From NCBI RefSeq assembly GCF_000429085.1, contig NZ_AUBE01000016.1:1-64000 (forward strand): a stretch of DNA of 64,000 nt. Reading direction: 5' to 3'. This DNA is from Streptomyces flavidovirens DSM 40150. GTDB lineage: Bacteria; Actinomycetota; Actinomycetes; Streptomycetales; Streptomycetaceae. Position 1 is the first letter of the stretch. The number at the start of each line of letters is the position of its first letter. The position numbers were made by a program, and so were the translations under genes. The notes beneath the pieces were generated by a model. That model was not told where the DNA came from. It did no database searches and saw only the letters and a list, made by a program, of their open reading frames with translations. Below, in pieces: positions 1 through 8,428 of the stretch.

Positions 1-100
1 CCCCGCCCCTTCCCGAAACTGGGGCTCCGCCCCAGGCCCCGGACGGGCTGGATGTTGACCGTCCGGCGCGGAGCCCCCGCAGGGCCACCCACCCGTGCCC
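1..100. repeat. Streptomyces-type GC-rich palindromic intergenic repeat, copy A
   Basis: Two inverted repeats are visible: CTGGGGC-TCC-GCCCCAG at 19-35, and CCGGACGG (39-46) facing CCGTCCGG (59-66). The first 35 bases are nearly the reverse complement of part of the repeat cluster around 45161-45196. The copy lies just past the 3' end of the minus-strand gene at 124-1590, where its hairpins could act as a terminator. Confidence 0.7.
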
Positions 101-123
101 CACCCCCCTCCCCCCCCAGAGTC

Positions 124-1590
124 TCAACCCGCTCTGCGCGACCTCGCCTTGAACGCCGCCTTCCGCGCTTCCTTCGCCGCCTTCTTGTCCGGGTGCAGCC
201 GCCCCATCGCCTCCAGGACGTCCGCCGTGGCCGGGTGGTCCACCCGCCACGCCGCGTCGAAGAAACCGCTGTGACGGCCGGTCAGTCCCGCCACCAGCCC
301 CTGGAGCTCGTCCGGTTCGCCGTCCGCGTCCAGTTGGGCGGCGATGGTGTCGATCGCCAGCCAGAAGATCATCGACTCGGGCGGCGGCGGCACGTCCGAC
401 GCCCCGTGCTCGGCGAGCCAGACCCGCGCCAGGCCGCCCAGTTCCGCGTCGTCGAGCACCTCGCGCACCGCTTCCTCCGCCCCCGGTCCGACCAGCGACA
501 GCGCCTGCTGGCTGCGCAGCCTGCGCAGCGGCGCGCCGCTGTCCCTGCCCCGCGCCGCGGCAAGCAACTCACGCGCCGCGGCGGCCGGTTCGCGCCGGGC
601 GAGCCACAGCTGCGTCTCGGCCCCGGCGGACGCCTCGGGGAAGTACGCGATGCCGTCGAGGAGCGCCTCGGCTCCCTTGTCCGCGAGGTCGCCGACCGCC
701 GGCGCGTCCACGCCCGCTTCGAGCATGCGGGCCCTGACTCCGTACAGACCGAGCGGGGTCAGCCCCACCATTCCGTACCGCGTCACGTCCTCGTCGTCGA
801 GGGGCGGCTGGGGCTCCGCGCCCTCCTCCGCCATCAGCGCCTCGTCGACGGGCTGGTAGGTGACGAGCCCGATCGGCTCCAGCACCCGGAACTGGTCGTC
901 GAGCCGCATCATCGCGTCCGACACCTGCTCCAGTACGTCGTCGGTGGGCTCGCCCATGTCGTCCGGCACGATCATCGAGGCGGCGAGCGCCGGCAGCGGC
1001 ACCGGACCTTCCGCCGCGCCCCCGGAGACGGTCAGCAGGTACAGATTGCCGAGTACGCCCTCCAGGAAGTCGGCCTCCGCCTCCGGGTCCCACTCCAGCG
1101 CCTCGAAGTCGATCTGCCCGTCCTCGGCGATGGCGCCCGCGAGGTCGTCCAGGACGGGCGCGGTGGCGTCGGCGAAGACGGCGTCGAAGGCGTCGAGCCA
1201 GATGGCGAGTACGTCCTGGGGGCTTCCCGAGGTGAGCAGTGCCAGGTTCTCGCCGGCCGTGACGGTACCGGTGGCCTCGGCGTCGCCCTCCGCGCCGTCC
1301 GACCCCTCCTCGGGGTCTGTCACGTCGACAAGTCCCGCGTCGACGGCGAGCCGCCAGGCCTCGCTCGCCTCCGCCGCGCCGTCCTCGTCGGCGGACAGCC
1401 CGAGGTGCGCGGCGGCCTCCGGAAGCTGCTCGTCGACGAGTTCACCGCCCGCGCCGACCCGGGTCGCGGGCCCCGCCCACCGGGCGAGCCGCGCGGCGCG
1501 CGCGAGCAGCGGCGAGGTGAGCGCCTCCCGCGCCAGTTCGGCGTCGGAGTGGAGCCGCACCGGCGGCAGGGTCGGGCGGTCACCGGACAT
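124..1590 (-). CDS. Conserved hypothetical protein, acidic, 488 aa
   Basis: I do not recognise a function. The protein is 488 aa, rich in Ala, Glu, Asp and Leu, with no signal peptide or membrane segment, so it is probably cytoplasmic. It ends in a very basic Lys/Arg/Ala tail (about 20 residues from HPDKK to the stop) that contrasts with the acidic body. The ATG at 1590 is preferred over an upstream in-frame ATG at 1653 because AGGAGA lies about eight bases before it. Codon use looks like a normal Streptomyces gene. It is transcribed divergently from the nuclease gene at 1783 and is followed by a palindromic repeat. A similarly placed hypothetical gene may exist in other Streptomyces, but that is from memory. 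Confidence 0.8.
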   Translation of the reverse strand: MSGDRPTLPPVRLHSDAELAREALTSPLLARAARLARWAGPATRVGAGGELVDEQLPEAAAHLGLSADEDGAAEASEAWRLAVDAGLVDVTDPEEGSDGAEGDAEATGTVTAGENLALLTSGSPQDVLAIWLDAFDAVFADATAPVLDDLAGAIAEDGQIDFEALEWDPEAEADFLEGVLGNLYLLTVSGGAAEGPVPLPALAASMIVPDDMGEPTDDVLEQVSDAMMRLDDQFRVLEPIGLVTYQPVDEALMAEEGAEPQPPLDDEDVTRYGMVGLTPLGLYGVRARMLEAGVDAPAVGDLADKGAEALLDGIAYFPEASAGAETQLWLARREPAAAARELLAAARGRDSGAPLRRLRSQQALSLVGPGAEEAVREVLDDAELGGLARVWLAEHGASDVPPPPESMIFWLAIDTIAAQLDADGEPDELQGLVAGLTGRHSGFFDAAWRVDHPATADVLEAMGRLHPDKKAAKEARKAAFKARSRRAG

Positions 1591-1782
1591 CTGGGGGTTC
1601 TCCTTGGCGCATTCGGGTCGGGCGGCCCCCAGCGTAGACGTATTTGCCCCCATCCCACCGGGTTCATGTACGCGTCAGAAGCCGTACACCCGGCGGCCCT
1701 TGACAACCTCCGGGCCCACACAAGAGATTGACGCGCGTAGAACCACGCTCTACCCCTCATCCCTCGCACTCGGAGCCACGTG

Positions 1783-3645
1783 ATGACAGCCCGTTCCTCC
1801 TCCCTCCCGAGATCCGCCGCGGTCGCGGCCGTCGTAGCCACCGCACTGGCAGGCGGCCTGCTGGCCGGCTCGTCCGCCGCCTCCGCGACCGCCACCGCTT
1901 CCGCGACCGCTTCCGCGGAGACCCGGATCCACGACATCCAGGGCACCACCCGGATATCCCCGCTCGCCGGACAGCAGGTCACCGACGTGTCCGGCATCGT
2001 CACGGGTGTGCGGACGTACGGCTCGAAGGGCTTCTGGTTCCAGGACCCCGAGGCCGACAGCAACGCCGCCACCAGCGAGGGCGTCTTCGTCTTCACCAGC
2101 TCCGCGCCGACCGTCGCCGTCGGTGACGCCGTCAAGGTGTCGGGCACGGTCGGCGAGTACATCCCCGGCGGTACCCCGTCCGGCAACCAGTCGGTCACCC
2201 AGATCTCCAAGCCGGCGGTGACCGTGGTCTCCTCGGGCAACGCACTGCCCGAGCCGGTCACGATCTCGGCTAAGTCCGTTCCCTCCTCGTACGCCCCCGA
2301 AGGCGACCCGGCGGCGGGCGGCAGCATCAACGCACTGCCGCTGAAGCCGTCGGCGTACGCCCTGGACTACTACGAGTCGCTGGAGGGCAGCAACGTCCGC
2401 ATCGGCTCGTCGCGCGTGGTCGGCGCGACCGACCCGTACGCGGAACTGTGGGTCACGGTGAAGCCCGGCGAGAACGACAACCGGCGCGGCGGCACGGTCT
2501 ACGGCTCGTACACCTCGCAGAACACCGGCCGGCTCCAGATCCAGCAGCTCGCGCCGGTCTCCCAGCGGCCGTTCCCGAAGGCGAACGTCGGGGATGTGCT
2601 GTCGGGTACGACCGAAGGCCCCCTGGACTTCAACCGGTTCGGCGGCTACACCCTGACGGCCCGCACGCTCGGCACGGTCACCGACCGCGGCCTGGAGCGC
2701 GAGTCGACCCGGCCGCAGCGCCGCGGCGAGCTGGCGGTGGCGACGTACAACGTCGAGAACCTCGACCCGGGCGACCCGCAGACGAAGTTCGACGCGCTGG
2801 CGGCGGCGGTCGTGGACAACCTCGCCTCTCCCGACATCCTCACCCTGGAGGAGATCCAGGACAACAACGGCGCCAAGAACGACGGCACGGTCTCCGCCGA
2901 GGAGACGCTGAAGAAGTTCACGACCGCGATCGCCGCGGCCGGCGGCCCGTCGTACGCCTGGCGCACGGTCGACCCCGTCAACAACAAGGACGGCGGCCAG
3001 CCCGGCGGCAACATCCGTAACGTCTTCCTCTTCAACCCCGAGCGGGTCTCCTTCACCGACCGCGGCGCCGGCGACGCCACCACCGCGACCGGTGTCGTAC
3101 GGGAGAAGGGCCGCGCGGCCCTGACCCTCTCCCCCGGCCGGATCGACCCGGCGAACGCGGCCTGGGAGAACAGCCGCAAGCCGCTGGCCGGCGAGTTCAC
3201 CTTCCGTGGCCGTACGGTCTTCGTCATCGCCAACCACTTCGGCTCGAAGGGCGGCGACGAGGGCCTGGCGTCGCACCACCAGCCGCCGGTGCGCAAGTCG
3301 GAGGTCAAGCGTCTGGAGCAGGCCCAGTCGGTCAACGCGTTCGTGAAGGACATCCTCAAGGCCCAGCGCAACGCGGACGTACTGGTCCTCGGTGACATCA
3401 ACGACTTCGAGTTCTCCGCGACGACGAAGGCCCTGACGGCGGACGGCGCGCTCTACCCGGCGGTCAAGTCCCTGCCGCGCTCCGAGCGTTACTCGTACGT
3501 CTTCCAGGGCAACAGCCAGGTCCTGGACCAGATCCTGACCAGCCCGTCGATCGGGAAGTTCAGCTACGACAGCGTGCACATCAACGCGGAGTTCGCCGAG
3601 CAGAACAGCGACCACGACCCCCAGGTCATCCGCTTCCGCCCGTAG
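1783..3645 (+). CDS. Secreted endonuclease/exonuclease/phosphatase-family protein
   Basis: Secreted EEP-superfamily phosphodiesterase, likely an extracellular nuclease of the ExeM/NucH type. Residues 1-37 form a Sec signal peptide (basic start, long Ala/Val/Leu core, A-A-S-A-T-A end). Residues about 45-290 resemble the N-terminal OB-like region found before the catalytic domain in these nucleases. The EEP domain runs from about residue 315 to the end, with metal and catalytic motifs YNVEN (about 321), LEEIQD (about 355), ANHFGSKGG (about 483), LGDINDFE (about 536) and the final SDHDP (about 609). All key residues are present. GGAG at 1772 supports the ATG at 1783; a GTG at 1780 is the alternative. 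The exact substrate (DNA, RNA or a phosphoester) cannot be read from the sequence; phosphate scavenging from extracellular DNA is a reasonable guess. Confidence 0.88.
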   Translation: MTARSSSLPRSAAVAAVVATALAGGLLAGSSAASATATASATASAETRIHDIQGTTRISPLAGQQVTDVSGIVTGVRTYGSKGFWFQDPEADSNAATSEGVFVFTSSAPTVAVGDAVKVSGTVGEYIPGGTPSGNQSVTQISKPAVTVVSSGNALPEPVTISAKSVPSSYAPEGDPAAGGSINALPLKPSAYALDYYESLEGSNVRIGSSRVVGATDPYAELWVTVKPGENDNRRGGTVYGSYTSQNTGRLQIQQLAPVSQRPFPKANVGDVLSGTTEGPLDFNRFGGYTLTARTLGTVTDRGLERESTRPQRRGELAVATYNVENLDPGDPQTKFDALAAAVVDNLASPDILTLEEIQDNNGAKNDGTVSAEETLKKFTTAIAAAGGPSYAWRTVDPVNNKDGGQPGGNIRNVFLFNPERVSFTDRGAGDATTATGVVREKGRAALTLSPGRIDPANAAWENSRKPLAGEFTFRGRTVFVIANHFGSKGGDEGLASHHQPPVRKSEVKRLEQAQSVNAFVKDILKAQRNADVLVLGDINDFEFSATTKALTADGALYPAVKSLPRSERYSYVFQGNSQVLDQILTSPSIGKFSYDSVHINAEFAEQNSDHDPQVIRFRP

Positions 3646-3657
3646 TTCCCGGGCCCG

Positions 3658-4374
3658 TCACACGCCCGCGCTCAGGCTGAGCGCGGGCGTGTACCGCTTC
3701 ACGCCGCCACCGGTCACGCCCGGATAGCCGTGGACCTTCTGCCACTGCGGCGTCGCCGCGCCCACGCCGCCGGTCCCGCCCAGCGCCTCGATGTGCGCCT
3801 CGGCGCTCTCCCACTCCGCGTAGTTCAGCACGCGCGTGCCGTCCGTACTGACGTGGAAGTGTCCGGCGATCCCGCCGGGGTGCAGGCCCGGGTCCGTCGC
3901 GAGCGCCTCGAACACGGTGTCCACCCAGTCCCGCTGCCGGTCCGCGTCGGGCCCGTCGAACTCGACGTCGACGATCACGACGCAGCCGGGGACACGGTCG
4001 GCGCCGCCGGGCGCGAGCGGCGTGCTCCGGTACACGTCGTAGGCGTGCAACCCGACCCGCTCGATCCCGGGCACGGCCGCGTCGATCTCGGCGTTGCGCT
4101 CGTCCCGGAAGGCCGCGACGAACGCGTGGTAGTCCTCCAGACCGCGCCACTGCGAGTAGTGCAGCAGGGTGTCGCCGTCCTCACCCACGTACACGCTGTA
4201 CGACAGCAGCCCCACGTCCGGCCACGGGCGGCTCTGCCACACCTTCGAGATGGCCTCCACAGCGGCCCGCTGGCGCTCCGGCGTACCGACCCGCCAGGTA
4301 CTGGCCAGCACGGCTCCGGCGTCCGAACGCCCCACCAGGGGACGGGTGTCGAGCTGCGCGCCTCGTACGGACAT
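3658..4374 (-). CDS. Antibiotic biosynthesis monooxygenase (ABM)-domain protein
   Basis: The 238-aa protein looks like a tandem of two ABM/ferredoxin-like dimeric alpha-beta barrel halves. The first half holds a TWRVGTPERQ strand-helix and LLHYSQWRGLEDYHAF; the second holds VVIVDVEFDGPDADRQ and VLNYAEWESAEAHIEAL. The repeated Y-x-x-W-E/R pattern after a strand is typical of the family. ABM proteins include small cofactor-less oxygenases and heme-degrading enzymes, but nothing here fixes a substrate. The ATG at 4374 has GAGGAGGG upstream. The C-terminal codons are built from the 3661-3691 hairpin, so the last residues (TPALSLSAGV) are dictated by terminator DNA. It is convergent with the nuclease gene and seems monocistronic. 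Confidence 0.82.
   Translation of the reverse strand: MSVRGAQLDTRPLVGRSDAGAVLASTWRVGTPERQRAAVEAISKVWQSRPWPDVGLLSYSVYVGEDGDTLLHYSQWRGLEDYHAFVAAFRDERNAEIDAAVPGIERVGLHAYDVYRSTPLAPGGADRVPGCVVIVDVEFDGPDADRQRDWVDTVFEALATDPGLHPGGIAGHFHVSTDGTRVLNYAEWESAEAHIEALGGTGGVGAATPQWQKVHGYPGVTGGGVKRYTPALSLSAGV
3661..3691. terminator. Perfect 14-bp hairpin, bidirectional terminator
   Basis: CACGCCCGCGCTCA (3661-3674), a GGC loop, then TGAGCGCGGGCGTG (3678-3691) form a perfect stem with a 3-base loop. It follows the nuclease stop (3645) and lies inside the last codons of the convergent ABM gene. There is no U-tract, as is usual in Streptomyces. Confidence 0.8.
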
Positions 4375-4476
4375 GGCTGACCCTCCTCACTCGACGCGCC
4401 GGTGCGGCGCGTTCTCGTGCTCACCATCCTCAAACCCGAAGCGCGGTTGAGGTCAAGCAAGCTCGCGCTCCGGCGG

Positions 4477-5100
4477 TCAGGAAGGGAGGCGGTCCCAGGG
4501 CGAGACCTCCAGCGTGGCGCCGTCGCCCAGTTCCGTCATCACCTCGAACGTCCGGGACTCCTGGCGCGGGGCGGGCGCGATCCTGAGGTACGCGCCGGAG
4601 CCCTCGGAGCCGGGAGCCACCGCGACCCGCCACGTCAGCGACGCCGTGGCCCTCTGGCCGGGTTCCAGGCGCGGGAAGTCGTGGGTGGCCGGCCGCAGTC
4701 GCACCGTGACGGCGCGCGGCTCGTGGTCCTTGTCCAGTACCTCGACCGCCGGGTGGTCGGTGATCTGGTACGGCTTCTTGCCGCAGTTGGTGAGCTGCAC
4801 GCTGGTCGCGCGCAGGCCCATGGCGCCGTCCACGAAGGAGTCCATGTGCACCGTGACGCCCGACGCCGGACACGACGGCGTCGCCGCCTCGGTGATGGTC
4901 GGGGTGGGGACGGGAGCGGCCTCGGGAACGCCGGTGGCTGAGGCGCGGGGCGGCGCCGAGCGGGTCGCCGCGGGTGTCGGCGTCGGCCCCGGCTCGCCCT
5001 CCCCCTCCGGTACGAGGAACTCGCACCCCGACAGCGCCATCGCCCCCGCGACCGCCCAGGCCACTGCTCCACCGCTTCTGCGTATGCCCATATTCCCCAT
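4477..5100 (-). CDS. DUF4232-like secreted lipoprotein
   Basis: A 207-aa lipoprotein. The N-terminus has a short basic stretch, a hydrophobic core and the lipobox L-S-G-C, so it is probably lipidated and held on the outer face of the membrane. A Pro/Thr/Ala linker of about 50 residues follows. The C-terminal 130 residues form a beta-rich domain with two conserved-looking Cys (CPASGV and LTNCGKK), as in DUF4232 proteins common in actinomycetes. The function of that domain is unknown. The ATG at 5100 is chosen because GAGG lies five bases upstream; an in-frame ATG at 5136 lacks this. It is divergent from dapA with about 110 bp between them. Confidence 0.8.
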   Translation of the reverse strand: MGNMGIRRSGGAVAWAVAGAMALSGCEFLVPEGEGEPGPTPTPAATRSAPPRASATGVPEAAPVPTPTITEAATPSCPASGVTVHMDSFVDGAMGLRATSVQLTNCGKKPYQITDHPAVEVLDKDHEPRAVTVRLRPATHDFPRLEPGQRATASLTWRVAVAPGSEGSGAYLRIAPAPRQESRTFEVMTELGDGATLEVSPWDRLPS

Positions 5101-5211
5101 CCCCACCTCGGTTTCACAGCAAATGCCCGCCGCCACTGTTCAGCATCGCTTGCCATTCACACCAAGAAAATCTAAGTGGACCTTCACCATCCGGCGGCCG
5201 AGACTTCCCGT

Positions 5212-6120
5212 ATGACCGCATCAGGCCCTTTCGGCCGCGCCCTGTGCGCAATGATCACACCGTTCACGCCTGCGGGGACACTGGACCTGGACGGCGCCCA
5301 GTCGCTCGCCGACCGCCTGGTGTCCGAAGGCGGCTGCGAAGGTCTCGTACTGAACGGCACCACTGGCGAGTCCCCGACCACCACCGACGCCGAGAAGAGC
5401 GCGCTCGTACGGGCCGTGTCCGACGCGGTCGGTGACCGGGCGTCGGTTCTGGCGGGCGTCGGGAGCGCCGACACGCGGCACACGGTCGAGCTGGCACGGG
5501 AGGCCGAACGGGCGGGCGCGGACGGGCTGCTGGTGGTCACGCCGTACTACAGCCGGCCGCCCCAGGACGCCGTCGAGGCGCACTTCCGGCGGGTCGCGGA
5601 CGCGGTCGGCATTCCGCTGATGCTGTACGACATCCCCGGCCGCACCGGCACCCGCATCGAGGTCGGGACCATGCTGCGTCTCGCCGGCCATCCGCGTATC
5701 ACCGCGGTCAAGGACTGCGCGTACGACCTGCTGGGCAGCGCCACCGTGATCTCGCAAACGGATCTCGCCTACTACTCGGGCTGCGAGGAGCTGAACCTGC
5801 CGCTCTACGCGGTGGGCGGGGCGGGCTATGTCAGTACGGTCGCCAATTGCGCGCCCCGCGCCATGCGGGCGGTCCTCGACGCGTACGACGCCGGGGACAC
5901 GGCGGAGGCCGCCCGCGCCCACCGGCGCGCCCTGCCCCTCATCACTCTCACGATGGCGTCGGGCCTGCCCGGCACGGTCACCACGAAGGGGCTGCTCGAT
6001 GCGCTGGGGCTGCCCGCGGGCCCGGTCAGGGAACCACTGCGGCCCGCCGACCGGGCAACGGTCAGCGGGCTGCTGGAGGCGTATGAACTCTTGATTCAGC
6101 CGGGTCAGTCCGACATGTAG
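5212..6120 (+). CDS. dapA: 4-hydroxy-tetrahydrodipicolinate synthase family protein
   Basis: DapA condenses pyruvate with aspartate semialdehyde in the diaminopimelate/lysine pathway, in the cytoplasm. The 302-aa protein is a full TIM barrel. It shows the GTTGES phosphate-type loop (about residue 49), VTPYYSRP with the triad tyrosine, YDIPGRTG with the second tyrosine (about 138) and AVKDC with the Schiff-base lysine (about 164). dapD lies 4.4 kb away, separated by an accessory island. The ATG at 5212 matches the usual family N-terminus; a GTG at 5176 would add 12 residues. No clear Shine-Dalgarno precedes either start. Streptomyces carry several DapA paralogues, so a related pyruvate aldolase function remains possible. 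Its last 16 bases overlap the convergent gene at 6105. Confidence 0.88.
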   Translation: MTASGPFGRALCAMITPFTPAGTLDLDGAQSLADRLVSEGGCEGLVLNGTTGESPTTTDAEKSALVRAVSDAVGDRASVLAGVGSADTRHTVELAREAERAGADGLLVVTPYYSRPPQDAVEAHFRRVADAVGIPLMLYDIPGRTGTRIEVGTMLRLAGHPRITAVKDCAYDLLGSATVISQTDLAYYSGCEELNLPLYAVGGAGYVSTVANCAPRAMRAVLDAYDAGDTAEAARAHRRALPLITLTMASGLPGTVTTKGLLDALGLPAGPVREPLRPADRATVSGLLEAYELLIQPGQSDM

Positions 6121-6329
6121 GTCCGGCCGAGAATCGTGGCGTGCTCCAGGACGTCCTCCATTGGGTCGTCAATCTGACCGGTGCTGATCAGAGCCACGCG
6201 GGGCGCGTTGTGGGAATTGTTGTGCGTCTCGTCAGCGTGCGCCGCCCCCGCGGGCAGCCCCACCGCCAGGAGAACCGCGCCGCATCCACTGATCCACCGG
6301 GCCAGTGCCCGAGTCCGCTGTGCCGTCAT
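6105..6329 (-). CDS. Small secreted peptide, 74 aa
   Basis: The first 32 residues look like a Sec signal peptide (MTAQRTRALARW, then a hydrophobic Ala/Val/Leu/Gly run ending AGAAHA). The predicted mature peptide is about 40 residues with no Cys: a polar DETHNNSHN start, then RVALISTGQIDDPMEDVLEHATIL and a YMSD end. It is not a chaplin or rodlin by composition. A GGTGGGG stretch upstream supports the ATG at 6329. The 3' end overlaps the 3' end of dapA by 16 bases on the opposite strand. I cannot assign a function; a secreted signalling or surface peptide would fit the size and export signal, but this is a guess. Confidence 0.6.
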   Translation of the reverse strand: MTAQRTRALARWISGCGAVLLAVGLPAGAAHADETHNNSHNAPRVALISTGQIDDPMEDVLEHATILGRTYMSD

Positions 6330-6868
6330 ACCGTTACCCCACCTGTTCTTCGTCCGATGTGCCGACCTGGTTATCCACCTGCCTATCCACCCGAACGGCC
6401 CAGAGGTCACGCGAGGTCATCCGTGTGAGTGTGGTTCGAAATACTTGCGAACGGCTGGGGACATCAGGAGGACCTCTTCACTCTGGACGCAGCCCTGGGA
6501 TCACGCTGAGCGGCATCCTCTGAGGAGGACGCGACCTTCGTGGACGCCGACATCGCACTGCCCGCCGCAGCGGCGGCCGCAGCCCGCACCCCCGCGCTGA
6601 CCGACCGGACGCGGCAGGAGACTCACTCTCGGCCGAACTGGAGGAAAACCCCAGCTCAAGCGGCCTCGCCAAAGCCGACCCCGAACCATAACAGAAAGCA
6701 ACCGTCCGTAACCGAGAATATGCGCGCCATAGGCAGTCTGAATTAGCCGCCGCAGCTTATGGCGCAGAGGAGTCGAATGGGCAAATGATGGAACTACGAC
6801 CGCGGCCTCACCGGCGGACGACGTTGGCGCCGAGTGTCGCCCCGGGGATCAGAGTCCAGGAGATTTCC
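6330..6868. other. 539-bp region without a convincing gene
   Basis: No protein with recognisable features was found. Short open frames occur, such as a GTG-initiated 68-codon frame at 6540-6746 with GAGGAGG about eleven bases upstream, but the composition looks like non-coding or decayed DNA. From about 6640 the G+C content is clearly lower than in the surrounding core genes. This fits the edge of an acquired island. The last part must hold the promoter of the DUF4352 gene. Confidence 0.45.
6724..6765. promoter_or_regulatory. Inverted repeat upstream of the DUF4352 gene
   Basis: GCGCCATA (6724-6731) and TATGGCGC (6758-6765) are perfect inverted repeats separated by 26 bases, about 105 bp before the start at 6869. 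It could be an operator or an RNA hairpin. Confidence 0.35.
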
Positions 6869-7513
6869 ATGCGCGACAAGAACCCCCCTCAATGGAGTGG
6901 CCCCCCGACAGGCGCATCGGAGGCCCCCCAGCGTCGCCACGGCTGGGTGAGGCGCCACAAAATATTCACAGCTCTAATCGCGCTCATCGCCCTCATCGTC
7001 GTGATCGTCATTGCGAGCGCTGGCGGGGGTGGGGGCGGGGATGACACAGCTCCCCAGCCTCCCACCACAACGGCTCCGCGGGAGGAAGAACGGCAGGACG
7101 AGCCCCAGGGGAGTCAGGGAGCTGGCATCGGCGACCCAGTCCGTGATGGAAAGTTCGAATTCACCGTGACCAAGGTCCAGCCAGGAGTCCAGCGAATCGG
7201 CGGCGAGTTCGGCAAGGAAGCGCAGGGACAGTTTATTCTCGTGCACATGACCGTCCAGAACATTGGCAACGAGTCGCAACTCTTCGATGGCGATGCGCAG
7301 AAGCTGTTCGACCCAAAGGATCGCGAGTTCAGCGCTGACGCCGGGGCGGCCATCTATCTGGAGGAGAGCAAGTCGTTCCTCAACGAGATCAACCCAGGCA
7401 ACAAGGTAAACGGCATCGTTGTGTTCGACGTTCCCAAGGATGTCAAGCCGGTCAAAATCGAGCTGCATGACTCGGTATTCAGCGGTGGCGTAACCGTTAA
7501 CCTCAATCGTTAG
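6869..7513 (+). CDS. DUF4352-domain membrane-anchored extracellular protein
   Basis: A 214-aa protein with a cytoplasmic basic, Pro-rich head of about 32 residues and one transmembrane helix (FTALIALIALIVVIVIA). A poly-Gly and Pro/Thr/Glu linker follows, then a C-terminal immunoglobulin-like DUF4352 domain (from about GDPVRDGKFEFTV to VTVNLNR). DUF4352 domains occur on many Gram-positive surface proteins and have no fixed biochemical role. There is no lipobox Cys, so the helix is probably an uncleaved anchor. The ATG at 6869 has CAGGAG six bases upstream; an in-frame ATG at 6785 lacks this. Codon use is less GC-biased than in neighbouring core genes, which fits acquisition. Confidence 0.8.
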   Translation: MRDKNPPQWSGPPTGASEAPQRRHGWVRRHKIFTALIALIALIVVIVIASAGGGGGGDDTAPQPPTTTAPREEERQDEPQGSQGAGIGDPVRDGKFEFTVTKVQPGVQRIGGEFGKEAQGQFILVHMTVQNIGNESQLFDGDAQKLFDPKDREFSADAGAAIYLEESKSFLNEINPGNKVNGIVVFDVPKDVKPVKIELHDSVFSGGVTVNLNR

Positions 7514-7548
7514 TAACGCACTCAGTCTGCGCCCCGTCAGCGGCCTGT

Positions 7549-7569
7549 CAGCCGCCGAGGAGGCGGCTG
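7549..7569. terminator. Short GC hairpin after the DUF4352 gene
   Basis: CAGCCGCC (7549-7556) and GGCGGCTG (7562-7569) form an 8-bp perfect stem with a 5-base loop, 36 bases after the stop codon. Confidence 0.45.
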
Positions 7570-7885
7570 TCGAACCCGGCGGCGAGGAGGAGCGTCGCAT
7601 GCGCCACGCACGCCCCGCGGCACATCCCCCGCGTCGGCCAGGAGCGGGCGGGAGAGGGCAATGTTCTGAACGGTGGTTCCCGTCTCCGGTACCAGCAGAA
7701 TCACGGAGTCGGGGAACCCAAGTTGGAGGGCGTGCTCGCGGAAGTGCACGGCCCTCACCGCGCGGAATGCGCGCTGCGGTGGTGGGGCCGTTGCCACCGG
7801 TGAACACGAGCGTGGTCTCTGCACGCCGTAGCCGGGGCCGGCTGCCCCCACATCCGCCCGCGGGTCCCGGACGCCGGGCCCCATC
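7570..7885. other. 316-bp stretch, no gene recognised
   Basis: The stretch lies between the convergent DUF4352 and ATP-binding genes. A minus-strand frame through it reads partly like protein (HFREHALQLGFPDSVILLV) but has no plausible start or family match, so it may be a decayed gene end. I see no RNA gene or clear regulatory site. Confidence 0.4.
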
Positions 7886-8329
7886 TCAAGGCTTCCAAGC
7901 ATCGTTGATCGAGAAGGAGACCCGCGTGCCGCCGAAGGGACTTGGGCCGGCGCACCACGAGTCAGCCAGCGCGTCGACCAGGCGCAGTCCTCGTCCGTGC
8001 TCGTCATTGGCTGTGGGCTTATGCATCCGCACCCTGGCCGGGAAGCCTGGGTTGTGCACGTCCACCCGCAGCGAGTGGCCAATGCGCCACCATTCCACCC
8101 GTACGCGCCAAGGATCCTCCGCTTCCCCGTAGAGAACTGCGTTCGTGACCAGTTCCGAGATCATCAGTACGCAGTCGTCCAGCGAGCACGCCAACTCTTC
8201 CCGATCAATGAACTTCCGGAACCAGCACCGCGCTCGGGCCACGGACTCAGGAGCCGGATACAGGGTCATTCGGCCGATGGACACCGGCACAGCCGGAGCA
8301 CCAACAGGACTGTCCTGGGGATCGTTCAT
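7886..8329 (-). CDS. RsbW-like ATP-binding protein (HATPase_c), anti-sigma-type
   Basis: A 147-aa single-domain GHKL ATPase of the kind abundant in Streptomyces and related to the anti-sigma kinases RsbW/SpoIIAB. It shows the N-box ELVTNAVLYG with its Asn, a degenerate G1 region VDVHNPG, and the G2 box HGRGLRLVDALAD, ending in GGTRVSFSI. There is no sensor or membrane domain. Some members phosphorylate anti-anti-sigma proteins; most have no known target, and no STAS partner lies nearby. The ATG at 8329 has GGGAAG just upstream; an in-frame start at 8419 would add 30 unlikely residues. Two inverted AGTGGC/GCCACT boxes about 100-140 bp upstream suggest control by the neighbouring GntR regulator. 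Confidence 0.82.
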   Translation of the reverse strand: MNDPQDSPVGAPAVPVSIGRMTLYPAPESVARARCWFRKFIDREELACSLDDCVLMISELVTNAVLYGEAEDPWRVRVEWWRIGHSLRVDVHNPGFPARVRMHKPTANDEHGRGLRLVDALADSWCAGPSPFGGTRVSFSINDAWKP

Positions 8330-8428
8330 GCGCTTCCCACTCTCTACCGTTGCAGTCACAGTCCAGACAGCGGCGCTTGGGCGATACAGAGCGCGAATGT
8401 CTGACCGCGGACACGTCACTTACGATGA

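Noticed and set aside
52..1731. Long plus-strand open frame of 559 codons over the hypothetical gene
   Set aside because: It is an antisense frame typical of very high G+C DNA; the composition is Arg/Gly/Pro-rich without any domain, and the minus-strand gene has a ribosome site and normal composition.
7599..8132. Plus-strand frame overlapping the ATP-binding gene
   Set aside because: Antisense to a gene with clear HATPase motifs; no ribosome site or domain.
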